Shown: positions 42,765 to 52,418, numbered from the stretch's first letter. The stretch is DNA of 64,000 nt from PALSA-610 sp038213435 (GCA_038213435.1 JBBQTI010000012.1:1-64000), one strand, 5' to 3'. Program-made: numbers and translations. The notes: generated by a model not told the origin, from the letters alone.

Positions 42765-43643
42765 TCACTTCGGCGGCACGAGCTTCGGGGCAGCAGCTGC
42801 GAGCTCTTCCACCGTCCAGCGGTCTCCCTTCTCGATAGCTTCGATCGCCTTCCACGACTGCGCGCGCTGCACTTTGCCGCCCTGAACCAGGAAGCATTCG
42901 CCGGTGATCGGGCAGTCCGCGGTGGCGAGGTACGCGACGAACGGGGAGACATTCGCCGGGTGCCATACGTCGAAGCCTTCTTCGGGAGCCTTCACCGCGT
43001 CGCCGAGGCCGGGTGTCGCCTCGGTAAGGCGGGTGCGCGCGCCGGGCGCGATCGCGTTCGAACGTACGCCGTAGCGCGTCAGCTCCTTCGCGCAGACCTG
43101 CGAGAGCGTGGCGATACCACTCTTGGCCGAGTCGTAGTTCGCCTGGCCGGGATTGGCGAACAGTCCGGACGTCGATGTCGTGTGGACGATCGATGCCCGC
43201 ACGTCTTTACCGGACTTGGTCTGCTCGCGCCAGTAGACCGCGGCGTGGTGTGTCGGCGCGAAGTGACCCTTCAGGTGAACGGTGATGACCGCGTCCCACT
43301 CCGACTCGGTCATGTTGATGATGACGCGATCGCGGAGGATCCCCGCGTTGTTGACGAGCACGTGGAGGTCACCGAACGAGTCGATCGCCTGCTGAACCAG
43401 CCGCTGCGCACCATTCCAGTCGGCGACGTTCTCGCCGTTGACGACCGCATCACCACCCATTGCCTTGATCTCTTCGACCGTCTGCATCGCCGCGCTCGGG
43501 TCGCCGCCTTCGCCGTGCATGTCGCCGCCCAGGTCGTTGACGACCACCCGCGCGCCTTCACTGGCGAAGAGGAGCGCGTGCTCGCGGCCGAGACCGCGGC
43601 CGGCGCCGGTGATGATCGCGACCCTTCCGTCGAGTGCACCCAT
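42765..43643 (-). CDS. SDR dehydrogenase of the multifunctional-enzyme-2 type
   Basis: A 292-residue SDR. TGAGRGLGREHALLFASEGA is the cofactor motif, VVVNDLGGDMHGEG is typical of (3R)-hydroxyacyl-CoA dehydrogenase domains, LVNNAGILRDRVIINM follows, the catalytic Ser is in TTSTSGLF, and Tyr-x3-Lys is YDSAKSG. A C-terminal extension of about 40 residues after the usual SDR end fits this subgroup. It likely oxidises a hydroxyacyl-CoA in beta-oxidation or steroid-like degradation. It ends 9 bp from the convergent SCP2 gene. Confidence 0.88.
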   Translation of the reverse strand: MGALDGRVAIITGAGRGLGREHALLFASEGARVVVNDLGGDMHGEGGDPSAAMQTVEEIKAMGGDAVVNGENVADWNGAQRLVQQAIDSFGDLHVLVNNAGILRDRVIINMTESEWDAVITVHLKGHFAPTHHAAVYWREQTKSGKDVRASIVHTTSTSGLFANPGQANYDSAKSGIATLSQVCAKELTRYGVRSNAIAPGARTRLTEATPGLGDAVKAPEEGFDVWHPANVSPFVAYLATADCPITGECFLVQGGKVQRAQSWKAIEAIEKGDRWTVEELAAAAPKLVPPK

Positions 43644-43711
43644 GTTCGGCTCCTGCTCGTCGGCTCGTGGCGGAGCCGGATGGTACGCAGAGCCGGGCCC
43701 GTTCGCTCAAC

Positions 43712-45634
43712 CTATCTGCCGCGCCCGTTCTGACTCAGCACGAGATCGACCTTCGAGTTTCGTGGCACCTTCTTGTCGGTCCCACCGACGGGCTTCTGGG
43801 TCATCACGACGCCGCCCGGCCGGTAGTTGGCGACGGTCCCGACCCGCAAGCCGGCAGCCGCAAGGTCGGCAGTCGCCTGCTCGATCGTCTCGAACGTCAC
43901 GTCGGGCACGACGACGAGGTCGGGGCCCTTCGACACGCGAACCACCACGGTGGATCCGTAAGGCGCCTTCGTCTTCATCGGAGGGTTGGTCGCGATCACG
44001 CTGCCGCTCTTCACTGTCGACGAGAACTCGTCGGTGGGAGCGCGCTGGGCCTTGAAGTGCGCCGCAGTCAGCAGCCTCACCGCGTCGGCGAAGGGCTTCT
44101 TCGACACGTCGGGCACGGCGACCGGCGCGTGACCCGAGCTCAGTACCACCGTGACCGTCGCATCCGGTGCGACGCGCGTACCGGCCGCCGGCGAGACGGT
44201 CAGCACGTTTCCGGCCGCGATGGTCTCGCTCGGCAGCGACCGAGGGTTCGGCGCGTACATCAGGCCCGCGGCGTCGAGCGCCGGCCCGGCGGCGCGCCAC
44301 GGCGTGTTGACGATGTTCGGCACCGAGACATCGGTTGGTCCGGCCGACACCACGACGGACACCTGACGGCTTCGGGTGAACACGCCGGAGGCCGGGCTCT
44401 GCGCGATCACGGTGCCCTTGGGATCGGGCGCAGCCCGGGTCGCCCCGACCGAGAGGTCGAGACCCGCGGCCCGCGCCGCCTTGGTCGCCCCTTCGACGCT
44501 CAAGCCGCGGAGGCCCGGGATCGAGATCGGTTTGGCGCTGCTCACCTGCGCGAAGGCCGCGGCCGCGAATCCGACGGTGAGGATCAACACGACCGAGACG
44601 ATCCAGGGCACCAGCCGGCGCTCACCGGGTGTGCGGCGTTCGCGAACCGGCTCGGCGTCCCGCGTTGCATCAGGCGGGTGCCCGTCGCGCCGGACCTCGA
44701 CGGCATCCTGGTCGAACAGGGGTGCCGCGCGCTCGGGAGCCGCGCGCGTGGGGTGCGGATCGGCGCGATCGACCATGCCCGCGAGCAGGAGCGGACCCGG
44801 CGGCGGGAGGGCGTCGGCCGCGTCGGCGATGGCTTGGTGCATCGTCGCCGCGTCGGGATAGCGGTCGCTCGGCTCGACCGCGCCGACGCGATCGATAACG
44901 GGTTCGAGCGGACCGAGCGCCTCGGTCGCCTCGATCGGTTGCAGCGTCCGCGCGGTCAGCATCCCGAGCGTCGTGTCGGCCGCGAACGGGAGGCGTCCGG
45001 TTACGCTCTCGACGAGTACGAGCGCGAGCGAATAGAGGTCAGAGCGCGCGTCGAGCTGCGCGCCGCGCGCCTGCTCGGGCGACGCGTACCGCGCGGTGCC
45101 GAACACCGCGCCCGCGGGTTCGGTCCAGCTCGCTTCGGCCAGCGCGCGTGCGAGCCCGAAGTCGGCGACCCGCACGATGCCGTGCTCGTCGAACAACAGG
45201 TTCGCGGGCTTGATGTCGCGGTGCAGCACGCCGCGCACGTGCGCGTACTCGAGGGCGGAGGCGACGTCCCGGCCGACGCGCGCCGCCTGCGAGACCGTCA
45301 ACAAGGTGTTCTGGTCGAGCATCGATCGCAGCGAGCCGCCCTCGAGCAGTTCGAGCACCATGAACGGGACGTCGTCGTCGCCCCAGTCGTGCACCGTGAC
45401 GATGTGCGGGTGGTGCAACGCCGCCGCCAACTGCGCCTCGGCCCGGAACCGGCGGAGGAACGCGGCGTCCTCGGCAAGCGCCGCGTGCAGCACCTTGACG
45501 GCGACCCGGCGGCGCAGGCGGGTGTCCTCGGCTACGTAGACCCGGCCGCTCGCTCCGGTGCCGACCGCTCCGTGGAGCAGGTAGCGGCCCGCGAGGACGC
45601 GGCCCGCGAGGTCGCTCACCACACTGCCGGGCAT
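43712..45634 (-). CDS. PASTA-domain Ser/Thr protein kinase
   Basis: A 640-residue membrane kinase. The N-terminal kinase domain has its Gly-rich loop, VAVKVL lysine, HRDIKPANLL catalytic loop, DFGLA and ASPEQARG. A single transmembrane helix, VPWIVSVVLILTVGFAAAA, lies near residue 345. The outside part holds four PASTA repeats (for example VPDVSKKPFADAVRLL and VVPDVTFETIEQATADL) that bind peptidoglycan fragments or lipid II. This is the PknB architecture controlling cell-wall growth, although the usual neighbours (FtsW, PBP, PstP) are absent. The start is the ATG at 45634, 7 nt after TACCGT. Confidence 0.93.
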   Translation of the reverse strand: MPGSVVSDLAGRVLAGRYLLHGAVGTGASGRVYVAEDTRLRRRVAVKVLHAALAEDAAFLRRFRAEAQLAAALHHPHIVTVHDWGDDDVPFMVLELLEGGSLRSMLDQNTLLTVSQAARVGRDVASALEYAHVRGVLHRDIKPANLLFDEHGIVRVADFGLARALAEASWTEPAGAVFGTARYASPEQARGAQLDARSDLYSLALVLVESVTGRLPFAADTTLGMLTARTLQPIEATEALGPLEPVIDRVGAVEPSDRYPDAATMHQAIADAADALPPPGPLLLAGMVDRADPHPTRAAPERAAPLFDQDAVEVRRDGHPPDATRDAEPVRERRTPGERRLVPWIVSVVLILTVGFAAAAFAQVSSAKPISIPGLRGLSVEGATKAARAAGLDLSVGATRAAPDPKGTVIAQSPASGVFTRSRQVSVVVSAGPTDVSVPNIVNTPWRAAGPALDAAGLMYAPNPRSLPSETIAAGNVLTVSPAAGTRVAPDATVTVVLSSGHAPVAVPDVSKKPFADAVRLLTAAHFKAQRAPTDEFSSTVKSGSVIATNPPMKTKAPYGSTVVVRVSKGPDLVVVPDVTFETIEQATADLAAAGLRVGTVANYRPGGVVMTQKPVGGTDKKVPRNSKVDLVLSQNGRGR

Positions 45635-45717
45635 GGGTTCAACGGTAGTGGCCGGCTGCGCGCGACACGCGTCACGGTGAGGCGCGGCCCGTTCCCGGAG
45701 GCGGGGTCGGCGACGGT

Positions 45718-46176
45718 ATGTTCGTCTGCGTGTCGCTCACCCGACCTGCGAATCCCGTTCGCGTGGCAGTCGTCGTCGGGATCGTCTTGATCGGCGTCAA
45801 CGTGCTCATCTGGGCCGGCCGATCGCAGGTGAACGGTCCCGCCAACGTGCAACGCAACCCGGAGATCGCGCTCCTGGAACCCAACGAGAGTGACCAGCTC
45901 CTCCCGCAGGGTGAGGTCGGTGTGCAGCTGAAGCGCGCGGACCTGACCGGACAGATAACGATCGACGGCCGCGTCATCCCGCAGGACCAGATCACGGGCG
46001 ATCCGAACCTCGGCCAGGTGTTGTTCGACCCCGGTCCGGGCAAGGACATCCGCGAGTTCTCGAAAGGCGGCCACACCGCCGTGATCGAGTGGTGGCCGCG
46101 CACGATCTCGACACCCGAGGAGGCGCGCACCAAGGGCCAAATCCGCAGTTACACCTGGTCGTTCAACGTCGGTTGA
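45718..46176 (+). CDS. membrane-anchored hypothetical protein
   Basis: About 150 residues: one N-terminal transmembrane segment (VRVAVVVGIVLIGVNVLIWAG), then a soluble domain presumably outside the membrane. Motifs such as LLPQGEVGVQLKRADLTGQI and FSKGGHTAVIEWWPRT are not recognised. The start could be the ATG at 45718 or the GTG at 45730; the latter lies 7 nt after a TATGTT hexamer. It diverges from the PASTA kinase and overlaps the convergent ligA 3' end by 28 bp. Function is unknown. Confidence 0.7.
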   Translation: MFVCVSLTRPANPVRVAVVVGIVLIGVNVLIWAGRSQVNGPANVQRNPEIALLEPNESDQLLPQGEVGVQLKRADLTGQITIDGRVIPQDQITGDPNLGQVLFDPGPGKDIREFSKGGHTAVIEWWPRTISTPEEARTKGQIRSYTWSFNVG

Positions 46177-48218
46177 CCGCGCCCGAGCAGTTCCTCGAAA
46201 GCCTGCTCGTCGAGAATCGCGACGCCGAGCTGCTCGGCCTTGGCGAGCTTCGACCCTGGGCCCTCACCGACGACGACGTAGCTGGTCTTCTTCGACACGC
46301 TCGACGTCACCTTGCCGCCCCGCGCGCCGATCTCGTCCGCCGCTTCGTCACGCGTGCGGTGCTGCAGCGAGCCGGTGAGGACGAACGTCATCCCCGCGAA
46401 CGACGCGTCGAGCGGCTCGCGTTGCGGGCCGCGGTCGCCCTCGAAATTCACACCGGCGGCGCGCAACCGCTGCACCAGGCGCCGGTTGCGATCAATCGAG
46501 AACCACGTGCCGATGCTCTGCGCGATCGTGGGGCCGACCCCGTCGATCGCGGTGAGCCCCTCGTCGCTCCCGCCCACGATCGCGTGCAGGTCGGCGAACG
46601 AGCGAGCGAGCGCCTGGGCCGCGGTCGGGCCGACGTGGTTGATGCCGAGCCCGACGAGCACGCGCCACAACGGTTGTTGCTTCGAGGCACCGATCGCGTC
46701 GACGAGGAGCTGCGCGGAACGCTCACCGATCCGTTCGAGGGGAACGAGGCGATCGACCGTCAGCGCGTACACATCCGCCGCGTCCTCGAGTAAGCCGGCT
46801 TCGACGAACTGGCGCACGCGTTCCTCGCCGAGCCCTTCGATGTCCATCGCGCCGCGGCTGGCCCAGTGCACCAACCGTTGCACCCGCTGCGCCGGGCAGT
46901 CGACATTCACACAGTGGTGGTTCGCCTCGCCCTCGACGCGCACGAGCGGCTGACCGCACTCGGGACATTCCTGGGGGAATTTCCACCGCTTGGTCTTGGG
47001 CGGCCGCTTCGCGAGCACCGGTCCGACGACTTCGGGGATCACATCGCCCGCGCGCCGCACGACGACGGTGTCTCCGGGCCGTACGTCCTTGCGCGCGACG
47101 TCGTCCTCGTTGTGAAGGGTCGCCATCCCTACGTTCGCGCCGCCGACGAAAACCGGCTCGAGAACCGCGAACGGCGTGGCGCGCCCGGTGCGACCGATGC
47201 TCACCATGATGTCGCGCAACAGCGTGGTCTTCTCCTCGGGCGGGAACTTGTACGCGATCGCCCAGCGAGGCGCCCGCGAAGTGGCACCCATCTCCGCTCG
47301 CTGCCCGAGATCGTCCACCTTGACGACCACACCGTCGATCTCGTAGCCGAGCGAGTGACGGGTGGTCTGGATCCGCTCGCAAAACCCAAAGACCGCTCCA
47401 AGATCGTCGAATGCCTCGATGTGCGGGTTCACGGGGAATCCGAGCGCGTCGAGCCACGTGAGCGTTTCCTGATGTGTCCGCAGCCGGGGACCGCCTTCCT
47501 TGGCGCCGAGCTGGTAGGTGTACAGCGTGAGGTCGCGGGTCGCAGTGATGCTCGGGTCCTTTTGGCGCAGACTCCCGGCCGCCGCGTTGCGGGGGCTCGT
47601 GAACAGCCGCTCCCCCGCCTCGCCTTGACGCCGGTTCAGTGCCTCGAACGCGGCGAGCGGCATGAACACCTCGCCGCGCACCTCCAGCAGCGCGGGAATG
47701 TCCTTCGCCTTCCCCTTCAACCTCGGCGGCACTGCGGCGATGGTGCGCAGGTTCTCGGTGACGTCCTCGCCGGTCACGCCATTACCACGTGTCGCGCCAA
47801 CCGTGAAGTGCCCGTCCTCGTACTTCAGCGAGATCGCGAGCCCGTCGAGCTTGGGCTCGGCCACGAAGTGGATGGGCTCGGTGATCAGCCGTTGGGCGCG
47901 CGTGCCCCAGCCGAGCAGCTCGTCGCGCGAGAACGCGTTGTCGAGTGAGAGCATCGGCATGCGGTGCACGACCGGCGCGAAGGTCGACGCCGGCTGCCCG
48001 CCCGGTCGTTGCGTCGGCGAATCTGCCGTGGCAAGAGACGGATGCTGCGCCTCGAGCTCGCGTAACTCGCGCACGAGCGCGTCGAACTCGGCATCGGCCA
48101 CCTCGGGCTCGTCGAAGACGAAGTACCGCTCGTTGTGGTACTCGATGAGCTCGCGCAACTGACCGACGCGTTCGACGGCCTCTTTCGAGGGGCGAACTCC
48201 AGAGGAGCGGTCGGCCAC
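46149..48218 (-). CDS. ligA: NAD-dependent DNA ligase
   Basis: A 689-residue bacterial DNA ligase with domains in order: Ia, adenylation with Lys123 in AEPKLDGLAIS, OB fold, Cys4 zinc finger (CPECGQ and CVNVDCPAQR), helix-hairpin-helix repeats, and a C-terminal BRCT domain (FVLTGSLQHRTRDEAADEI). It joins Okazaki fragments using NAD. It follows the MetE-like gene by 9 bp on the same strand, as in other actinobacteria. Confidence 0.97.
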   Translation of the reverse strand: MADRSSGVRPSKEAVERVGQLRELIEYHNERYFVFDEPEVADAEFDALVRELRELEAQHPSLATADSPTQRPGGQPASTFAPVVHRMPMLSLDNAFSRDELLGWGTRAQRLITEPIHFVAEPKLDGLAISLKYEDGHFTVGATRGNGVTGEDVTENLRTIAAVPPRLKGKAKDIPALLEVRGEVFMPLAAFEALNRRQGEAGERLFTSPRNAAAGSLRQKDPSITATRDLTLYTYQLGAKEGGPRLRTHQETLTWLDALGFPVNPHIEAFDDLGAVFGFCERIQTTRHSLGYEIDGVVVKVDDLGQRAEMGATSRAPRWAIAYKFPPEEKTTLLRDIMVSIGRTGRATPFAVLEPVFVGGANVGMATLHNEDDVARKDVRPGDTVVVRRAGDVIPEVVGPVLAKRPPKTKRWKFPQECPECGQPLVRVEGEANHHCVNVDCPAQRVQRLVHWASRGAMDIEGLGEERVRQFVEAGLLEDAADVYALTVDRLVPLERIGERSAQLLVDAIGASKQQPLWRVLVGLGINHVGPTAAQALARSFADLHAIVGGSDEGLTAIDGVGPTIAQSIGTWFSIDRNRRLVQRLRAAGVNFEGDRGPQREPLDASFAGMTFVLTGSLQHRTRDEAADEIGARGGKVTSSVSKKTSYVVVGEGPGSKLAKAEQLGVAILDEQAFEELLGRGQPTLNDQV

Positions 48219-48227
48219 GGCCGAAAT

Positions 48228-49244
48228 CTACGCGCCGACTGCGAGCTTCGTCGCGGCGGCGTGGTCGTGCACGCGATTGCCTATCTCGCGCGCGAGCAAC
48301 ATGGCGCGCTCGGCCTGACTCTTGCCGTGCCCCGCGAGTCCGCACGCGGGCGCGACCAACGCCTGGCCGCGCAGTTGAACAGGATCGCAACCGCGCCGGG
48401 TCAGCTCGCACCAGGCATCGAGGAGCGCCTTCCAGAGGGGCTGCGCCTGCTCGCCGACCGGCCGGTGCGTCGGGATCGCGCCCCACGCGATCCATCCACC
48501 GCCGTCGAGAAACCGGGAGAGCGCGCTGGCATCGTCGAGATCGAGCGCGCCGACGTCGAAGTGGACGACCTGGGGACCGGCGTCCAGCGCCAGGCGGAGA
48601 TCGCCCTGCCCGCACACGTGCACACCCGAGGCGCCACCGCATGCCGCGAGCGCGGTCGAAAGGAGATCGGTTGCCACCTCACGTTCGATCGGACCGTCGG
48701 CGTCACGCCAGCACACGAGCGCGGGCTCGTCGAGGAAGCACAGCAGTGCCGCACCGGGAAGCCGCTCGGACACCAGCTCGGCCATTGCGCCCGCCCAGAC
48801 GCGGGCGACACGTGCGCCCAGCGGGAAGGCGAGCGCGGCATCCATTCCCGCGTCGACGAACGCGACGCCGATCGTCAACGGACCGGCAATCTGCACCTTG
48901 ACGCGCTTGGGTGGTCGGGGCTGGCGTCCCGCGACGTCGAGGAAGGTCAGGAGGCCGGCGTGGGCGGCGTCATCGAACGACGGCTGCAACGGACCGAACG
49001 GGTCGACGGCAGAACCGAGCTCGATCGCACCGTCGTCGTGCACCACCACGCCGGGCACCGCGCCGGCCCATTGCGCGACGACCCCTTCACGCCTCGAGCG
49101 AAGCGGGAGCTGCGGCGCCGCGGGCAGCTCCGGCGCGCAACGCAACGTAAGTGCCGCGGCGGCGTGCGCGTCGCGATGCGGAAGACTGCCGATCGCTGTC
49201 GCCATCCCCGCGCAGATCGCCCCGCCGAGCAGTGGTTCGCCCAT
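48228..49244 (-). CDS. MetE-like (cobalamin-independent methionine synthase C-terminal) family protein
   Basis: A 338-residue TIM-barrel protein related to the catalytic half of MetE. The N-terminal GMATAIGSLPHRDAHAAA and the zinc-type pair His-x-Cys in VHVCGQGDL are visible, and a further cysteine lies in APACGLAGHG. It lacks the N-terminal half of true MetE. Actinobacteria carry this gene between mnmA and ligA (compare Rv3015c), and its methyl donor and acceptor are not established. The start is the ATG at 49244, 57 codons inside a longer open frame. Confidence 0.8.
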   Translation of the reverse strand: MGEPLLGGAICAGMATAIGSLPHRDAHAAAALTLRCAPELPAAPQLPLRSRREGVVAQWAGAVPGVVVHDDGAIELGSAVDPFGPLQPSFDDAAHAGLLTFLDVAGRQPRPPKRVKVQIAGPLTIGVAFVDAGMDAALAFPLGARVARVWAGAMAELVSERLPGAALLCFLDEPALVCWRDADGPIEREVATDLLSTALAACGGASGVHVCGQGDLRLALDAGPQVVHFDVGALDLDDASALSRFLDGGGWIAWGAIPTHRPVGEQAQPLWKALLDAWCELTRRGCDPVQLRGQALVAPACGLAGHGKSQAERAMLLAREIGNRVHDHAAATKLAVGA

Positions 49245-49297
49245 GAAGATTCGTAGGATAGGCCGACGCCGGCACACTCGACGAAGCGGAGTGCACG

Positions 49298-50161
49298 TTG
49301 ACCTGGCTGTGGTGCACTCGCGCGAGCTGGGCGCTCCTCCCGGTGACGACCGGCGCCGCGTTTGCAGATGCGATCGAAGGTTGGTCGATCGGGCCATCGC
49401 GCCTCGCGGCCGCATTTCTTTGGGTGACTTGGGCGATGGGACTCTTCACGTTGCTCGCGCCGCGACCGTGGGGTCTCACGCTGTTGCGCGTCGTCGCGCC
49501 GTGTGGATTCGCGTGCGTCGCGCTGTCGTCGGCCGCGACGAGCGCGGCGTCTGCAGAGCTTGCGCTCGCATCGAGCGGCGTCGCCGCAATCCTCGCGTTG
49601 TCCGCGCCCACCGCGCTCGAGGCCGCCAACGCGCACGCGTACGGCGACGAGCAACGCTTCCCGTTGCGCATCCCGATGCCGCTGCTGTTCGGGCCCATAC
49701 CCGTGGCGGTTTTGCTCGTGGTACTCGGTGTCGTGAGCGGCCCGCTGCTCCTCGCCGACGGTCGCTACCTCGCCGGCGCGCTCGCAACGATCGTCGGCGC
49801 ACCGGTCGCGGTGCTCGTCGTGCGCGCGTTGCACCCCCTTGCCTGCCGCTGGTTCGTGCTCGTTCCCGCCGGCATCGCGATCGCCGATCCGCTGACGCTC
49901 ACCGAGCCCGTTCTGATCCGGCGCGAGCACATCGCAATGCTTCGGCGCACCGCGACGACCGCGCTCTCCCCGGACGCGCTCGACCTACGGCTGGGCACGC
50001 TCGCAGGCGGAATCGTGATGGGCCTGTCGGCGCCCGTCGAGTTCGGCCGACGGCGCGGGCGGGGGAAGGCCGAGGTGGTCGCACCGCAGCTGCTCGCGGC
50101 CGCCGTTGTGCGAGCCGACGCCGCGATCGGACAGGCCCGGACGCGGCGGATCAGCGCGTGA
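49298..50161 (+). CDS. multi-pass membrane protein of unknown function
   Basis: A 287-residue hydrophobic protein with about six predicted membrane segments in the first 200 residues, for example PLLFGPIPVAVLLVVLGVVS and LAGALATIVGAPVAVLVVRA. The soluble C-terminal part (LRLGTLAGGIVMGLSAPVEF) is followed by a basic stretch. The start appears to be a TTG with a GGAG site 8 nt upstream; no better start is visible. It lies between the MetE-like gene and mnmA on the opposite strand, interrupting the conserved block. I do not recognise the family. Confidence 0.62.
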   Translation: MTWLWCTRASWALLPVTTGAAFADAIEGWSIGPSRLAAAFLWVTWAMGLFTLLAPRPWGLTLLRVVAPCGFACVALSSAATSAASAELALASSGVAAILALSAPTALEAANAHAYGDEQRFPLRIPMPLLFGPIPVAVLLVVLGVVSGPLLLADGRYLAGALATIVGAPVAVLVVRALHPLACRWFVLVPAGIAIADPLTLTEPVLIRREHIAMLRRTATTALSPDALDLRLGTLAGGIVMGLSAPVEFGRRRGRGKAEVVAPQLLAAAVVRADAAIGQARTRRISA

Positions 50162-50211
50162 GACTGAAATTCTGGGTCGTGCGACGCGGTATCGACGCCT
50201 TCACGCCGCTC

Positions 50212-51237
50212 TCAGTCTGCGACGATGCCGCCCCCGCAGCAGAGGTCGCCGTCGTAGAACGCGACGACCTGTCCGGGCGCGACCCGAGGGTGCGGCCACG
50301 CGAACACGAGCTCGTCGCCGTCGAGCCTCGCAATGGCGGGGGTTCCGTGCGCGCGCGACTGCACGAGCATGGCGCGCGCATCGCACCGAGTACGTGACCA
50401 GCGCACGTCGCGAAGGCGCACGCGTTCGTGCAGCAGCGCGTCTCGCGGCCCCACCGTCACTGTCGCGGTGCCGACTGCGATGTCGGTCACGTAGCGACGC
50501 TCGCCGACGGCGACGCCGAGGCCGCGTCGCTGACCGATCGTGAACGCGTCGATCCCGTCGTGCGTTCCGACGATCACGCCTTGTTCGTCGACGATCGCGC
50601 CGGAACGCCTCGGGATGCGCGCGCCGAGGAAGGCTTCGCGCTCGCCGCGCTTGATGAAGCAGACGTCCATGCTCTCGCGCTTGTCGGCCGTGCGCAGACC
50701 GAGCGCCCGGGCGTGCGCGCGGACTTCGGCTTTCGTCAGCTCCCCGACCGGAAGCAGCGTGCGTGCAAGCTCCTCTGCACCGAGCATGTAGAGGACGTAT
50801 GACTGATCTTTGGCCCGGTCGGCCGCCCGCGCGAGCGCGGGACCATCGTCGGTCAGCACGACGCGCGCGTGATGACCGGTCGCGACGAAGTCGTAGCCGA
50901 GCCGGCGCGCCCGCTCGAGCACCCGCCCGAACTTCATCGTGCGGTTGCACTCGACACATGGGTTCGGTGTCTCACCCGCCGCGTAGGCGTCGACGTACGG
51001 CTCGACGACGTCGGCCTCGAAGGCGTCGGAAAAGTTGAAGACGTAGTGCGGGATGCCGACCTGTGCCGCGACCCGCCGCGCGTCCTCGACGTCGGCGACA
51101 CTGCAACAACCGCTGTCGCTCTCGCCGCCCCACAGCTTCAGCGTGACGCCGGTGACGTCGTGACCGCGCTCATGCAGCAGCGCGGCCGCGACCGAGGAGT
51201 CGACACCTCCGCTCATCATCACCATGACCCGCGGCAT
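50212..51237 (-). CDS. mnmA: tRNA-specific 2-thiouridylase
   Basis: A 341-residue enzyme that makes 2-thiouridine at the wobble position of Glu, Gln and Lys tRNAs. The PP-loop is MMSGGVDSSVAA near the N-terminus. The catalytic cysteines are Cys97 (NPCVECNRTMKF) and Cys193 (MDVCFIKRG). C-terminal barrels end in FYDGDLCCGGGIV. Its ATG shares one base with the iscS stop, so sulfur donor and acceptor genes are coupled. Confidence 0.95.
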   Translation of the reverse strand: MPRVMVMMSGGVDSSVAAALLHERGHDVTGVTLKLWGGESDSGCCSVADVEDARRVAAQVGIPHYVFNFSDAFEADVVEPYVDAYAAGETPNPCVECNRTMKFGRVLERARRLGYDFVATGHHARVVLTDDGPALARAADRAKDQSYVLYMLGAEELARTLLPVGELTKAEVRAHARALGLRTADKRESMDVCFIKRGEREAFLGARIPRRSGAIVDEQGVIVGTHDGIDAFTIGQRRGLGVAVGERRYVTDIAVGTATVTVGPRDALLHERVRLRDVRWSRTRCDARAMLVQSRAHGTPAIARLDGDELVFAWPHPRVAPGQVVAFYDGDLCCGGGIVAD

Positions 51238-52406
51238 CAGGTCACCCGAAGCTTGGCGACGACCTCGGGGACGATCGCGAGCGCGGCATCGATGTCGGCG
51301 TGCGTCGACGCGTAACCGAGGGAGAACCGGACCGACGAGAGCGCGCGCTCGCGCGGCATGCCCATTGCGAGCAGGACGTGCGACGGGTCGACCGCGCCGG
51401 AGCTGCACGCGGAGCCCGAAGCTGCCATGACGCCCTGCTGGTCGAGTGCCAGGAGCAGCGTCTCGGCCTCGACGCCGTCGAACGTGCAATGCAGGATGCC
51501 GGAAACCCGCGCCGCCGACGCGCCGTTCACCGCAAATCCCGAAACCTGCGCGGCCAGCCCGCGTTCGAGCTCGTCGCGCAATGCCGCGATTCGTGCGGTG
51601 TCCTCGGCGCGTCGGCCGTGCGTGATGCGAAGTGCGGTCGCGAACGCGACGATCCCGGCCACGTTCTGCGTCCCGGCGCGTAACCCGCGCTCGTGGCCGC
51701 CGCCCTCGACGAGCGGCACGAGCTCGGTTCCGGCACGCACGATCAACGCCCCGACGCCCTTCGGGCCGCCGAACTTGTGCCCCGACATCGCGACCAGGCA
51801 CACGTCGGCGGTGGCCGACGCGAGATCGAGCCACTGCGGCGCCTGCACGGCATCGGTGTGCACGACTGCACGGGGCGCCACGTTCCGCACGAGACGCGCG
51901 ATCTCATTGATCGGTTGGCGCACGCCGGTCTCGTTGTTGACGAGCATCACCGACACCACTGCCGTGCGGTCGTCGAGCGCGCGGGCGAGGGCGTCGAGGT
52001 CGACCACGCCATCACCGTTAGCCGGCACCCGGGCGACCCGAAACCCTTCAGATTCCAGCCGGTCGCACGCACCGAGCACCGCCTTGTGCTCGATCCCGCT
52101 CGTCACGACGCCGTCGAGTCGCGGATCGTGCGCTCGCGCCTCCCAGGCCCCGCCCTTGACCGCGAGGTTGTCGGCCTCACTGCCGGACCCTGTGAACACG
52201 ACCTCCTGCGGTTGGCAACCACAGACGGCGGCAACAGTCTCACGCGCCTCCTCGAGCGCGGTCTTCGTGGCGCGTGAGGCGCCGTGAGCGCCCGAGGGGT
52301 TCCCGGGATGGTCGGCGAGGAACGGCGTCATGGCGGCGATCGCCTCGGGCCGCATCGGCGTCGAAGCCGCGTGGTCGAGGTAGGCGTGGTCGGGGCGATC
52401 GGGCAC
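51237..52406 (-). CDS. iscS: cysteine desulfurase (IscS/NifS family)
   Basis: A 389-residue PLP enzyme. Lys211 in MSGHKFGGPKG binds PLP, Cys334 in SGSACSSG carries the persulfide, and YLDHAASTPMRP is the usual N-terminus. It supplies sulfur for MnmA, encoded next, and possibly for Fe-S clusters, since no other isc or suf gene is in view. The GTG at 52406 follows TAACCT by exactly 6 nt with no ribosome binding site. Confidence 0.94.
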   Translation of the reverse strand: MPDRPDHAYLDHAASTPMRPEAIAAMTPFLADHPGNPSGAHGASRATKTALEEARETVAAVCGCQPQEVVFTGSGSEADNLAVKGGAWEARAHDPRLDGVVTSGIEHKAVLGACDRLESEGFRVARVPANGDGVVDLDALARALDDRTAVVSVMLVNNETGVRQPINEIARLVRNVAPRAVVHTDAVQAPQWLDLASATADVCLVAMSGHKFGGPKGVGALIVRAGTELVPLVEGGGHERGLRAGTQNVAGIVAFATALRITHGRRAEDTARIAALRDELERGLAAQVSGFAVNGASAARVSGILHCTFDGVEAETLLLALDQQGVMAASGSACSSGAVDPSHVLLAMGMPRERALSSVRFSLGYASTHADIDAALAIVPEVVAKLRVT

Positions 52407-52418
52407 TCGGCCAGGTTA
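52407..52418 (-). promoter_or_regulatory. leaderless -10 element of iscS-mnmA
   Basis: TAACCT (52413-52418, minus strand) plus six bases reaches the GTG at 52406. Confidence 0.5.
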
